A program made the translations under genes and the position numbers. Source: Bacteroidota bacterium (GTDB lineage Bacteria; Bacteroidota; Bacteroidia; Bacteroidales; FEN-979). From it: DNA of 36,696 bases. Positions 35,371 to 36,696 of this stretch are shown one piece after another; within the stretch, counting starts at the first letter, position 1, and each line of letters opens with the position of its first letter. The notes under the pieces were generated by a model. That model was given only the letters and a program-made list of their open reading frames with translations. It was not told the origin of the DNA and did no database searches. Where the stretch lies: positions 1-36,696 of the forward strand of contig JACNKI010000177.1 in NCBI GenBank assembly GCA_014382125.1. The letters are read 5' to 3'.

Positions 35371-36336
35371 ATGGAAGACATTCAAATTGAACCGATTGAA
35401 AAATATGGCCTTAGCAAAGAAGCCCGGCCAAAAGTTCTCTTTTCAAAAATTGGCATTGTTGGTTGCGGAACAGTCGGACAGGATCTGGCCATCACTGCTT
35501 CCAAGCACGGACTTGAAGTTATTTTTCTGGAAATCAATGAGGAAATGATCAAGAGATCCCTTTGTGAAATTGGGAAAGAGCTGGATCGGCAAATAAACCA
35601 CTGGGGACTTACCCCAAGTGATAAGAGAGCTATCCTGTCGCGTATAACCGGCACGTTATCTTATGAAGATTTTCATGACCGCGAATTGGTAATCGATGCT
35701 GTTCGCTCCAAACAACGGGAATCGAGTTTAACTACGAGAAAGCAAATTTTCAGGAACATCGAGCAGCATGTGAGCAACGAGTGTATCATCGCAACAAATT
35801 CTTCTACCCTGGTAATCACGGAGATGTCGTCGGAACTGAAATACAAGGAGAGATGTGTTAGTTTGCATATTTCGACAACTGCCCCGGGTGCCAGCGTGGC
35901 AGAAGTAGCAAGAGGGTTATATACTTCCCAAGAAGCGTATGATAAAATAATGAAATTTGCCCAGCTGTTGGATAAAGTATCTATTCCGGTGATCGAATCC
36001 CCTGGTCTTATCAGTGTCAGGCTTTTTGTTGTATTGCTCAACGAATCCTGTGCGGTGTTGATGGAAGGAGTGAGTTCCTTGGAAAATATTGATTTAACAG
36101 CTCGTGCCAGCTTTAGTATGCCTCTGGGCCCATTTGCTCTTGCCGATAAAATTGGTCTTGATAAGATACTCCGCTGGATGGAAAACCTCTATGGAGAATT
36201 TGGGAATACCAGGTATATCGCTTCACCTATTTTAAAGAAACTGGTAAGAGCTAACAAGCTGGGAAGAAGCACATTGTCAGGTTTTTATAACTACGACAGT
36301 GAAGGGAAGAAGATTGTTGAAGAAAAATTACAATAA
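35371..36336 (+). CDS. 3-hydroxyacyl-CoA dehydrogenase-like protein with divergent active-site region
   Basis: GIVGCGTVGQDLAITASKHGLEVIFLEIN; CIIATNSSTLVITEMS; SLHISTTAPGASVAEVARG; C-terminal GPFALADKIGLDKIL. Confidence 0.85.
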   Translation: MEDIQIEPIEKYGLSKEARPKVLFSKIGIVGCGTVGQDLAITASKHGLEVIFLEINEEMIKRSLCEIGKELDRQINHWGLTPSDKRAILSRITGTLSYEDFHDRELVIDAVRSKQRESSLTTRKQIFRNIEQHVSNECIIATNSSTLVITEMSSELKYKERCVSLHISTTAPGASVAEVARGLYTSQEAYDKIMKFAQLLDKVSIPVIESPGLISVRLFVVLLNESCAVLMEGVSSLENIDLTARASFSMPLGPFALADKIGLDKILRWMENLYGEFGNTRYIASPILKKLVRANKLGRSTLSGFYNYDSEGKKIVEEKLQ

Positions 36337-36361
36337 CGTGTTTATCCAATAAATTATTCCA

Positions 36362-36696
36362 ATGAATATTCTTGTTCTGAATTGTGGTAGCTCCTCAATA
36401 AAATACCAGCTTTTCAATTTTGAAAAACAGGTCATTCTTGCCAGAGGAATTGTAGAAAAGATCGGGTTGAAAGGTTCTTTTATGATGTACGAAAAGACGA
36501 AAGGTGAGAAAATCCGGTTCGAGGGTGAGGTGATTGATCACCAGGTGGGAATTGAATATATTCTGGGTGTTCTGATCAGCAAGGAGCACGGGTGCATCTC
36601 TTCATTGTCGGATATCCAGGCTGTAGGACACAGGGTTGCTCACGGGGGCGAACAGTTCAAGGAAAGTACCTTGATTGACGAAGAAGCCCTTAATTA
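36362..36696 (+). CDS. ackA: acetate kinase, N-terminal part, truncated by window edge
   Basis: MNILVLNCGSSSIKYQLFNFEKQ...AVGHRVAHGGEQF; open to the window end. Confidence 0.96.
   Translation, partial: MNILVLNCGSSSIKYQLFNFEKQVILARGIVEKIGLKGSFMMYEKTKGEKIRFEGEVIDHQVGIEYILGVLISKEHGCISSLSDIQAVGHRVAHGGEQFKESTLIDEEALN

Noticed and set aside
1-36696. Defence system, prophage, toxin-antitoxin, DGR or transposase
   Set aside because: No supporting proteins or template/variable repeats were recognised among the ORFs.

Overview
The window looks like an ordinary chromosomal segment from a Bacteroidetes/Bacteroidales-type bacterium with a type IX secretion / gliding signature (PorT-like barrel, GldB, a T9SS C-terminal sorting domain). 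It carries alaS (partial), an M23 peptidase, a MerR regulator, an alkyltransferase-like protein, mrp/nfu, nadE, porT-like, gldB, a ComM-type ATPase, a UbiA prenyltransferase, a methyltransferase, a LolD-type ATPase, a PfkB heptose-kinase-like gene, a geranylgeranyl-reductase-like FAD enzyme and a multihaem NapC/NirT cytochrome. These are followed by an almost complete dcw (division/cell wall) cluster on the minus strand: mraZ-rsmH-ftsL-ftsI-murE-mraY-'murD-ftsW-murG-murC-ftsQ-ftsA-ftsZ. The right end has an FG-GAP/T9SS protein, a sigma54-type response regulator, a 3-hydroxyacyl-CoA dehydrogenase-like gene and ackA (partial). Two signals stand out. (1) A dispersed family of short GA-anchored arrays with period 7 (sometimes 8), such as GATCCGG, GATTCGT, GACTGTG, GATGCTG, GAATTTT and GAACTGGT. 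Unit words are shared between distant loci. Arrays lie between genes and also in frame inside conserved genes (alaS, nadE, murC, murG, an FG-GAP gene, and the 3' end of an MGMT-like gene), sometimes combined with a CCCCTTCAGGGG palindrome. (2) The murD position of the dcw cluster encodes only the C-terminal ligase domain (182 aa) with altered substrate motifs, starting 2 nt after mraY. A candidate MraZ operator (three TGGGN repeats, 10-nt period) and a hairpin over the probable mraZ GTG start were also found. All calls come from reading the sequence; no database searches were run.
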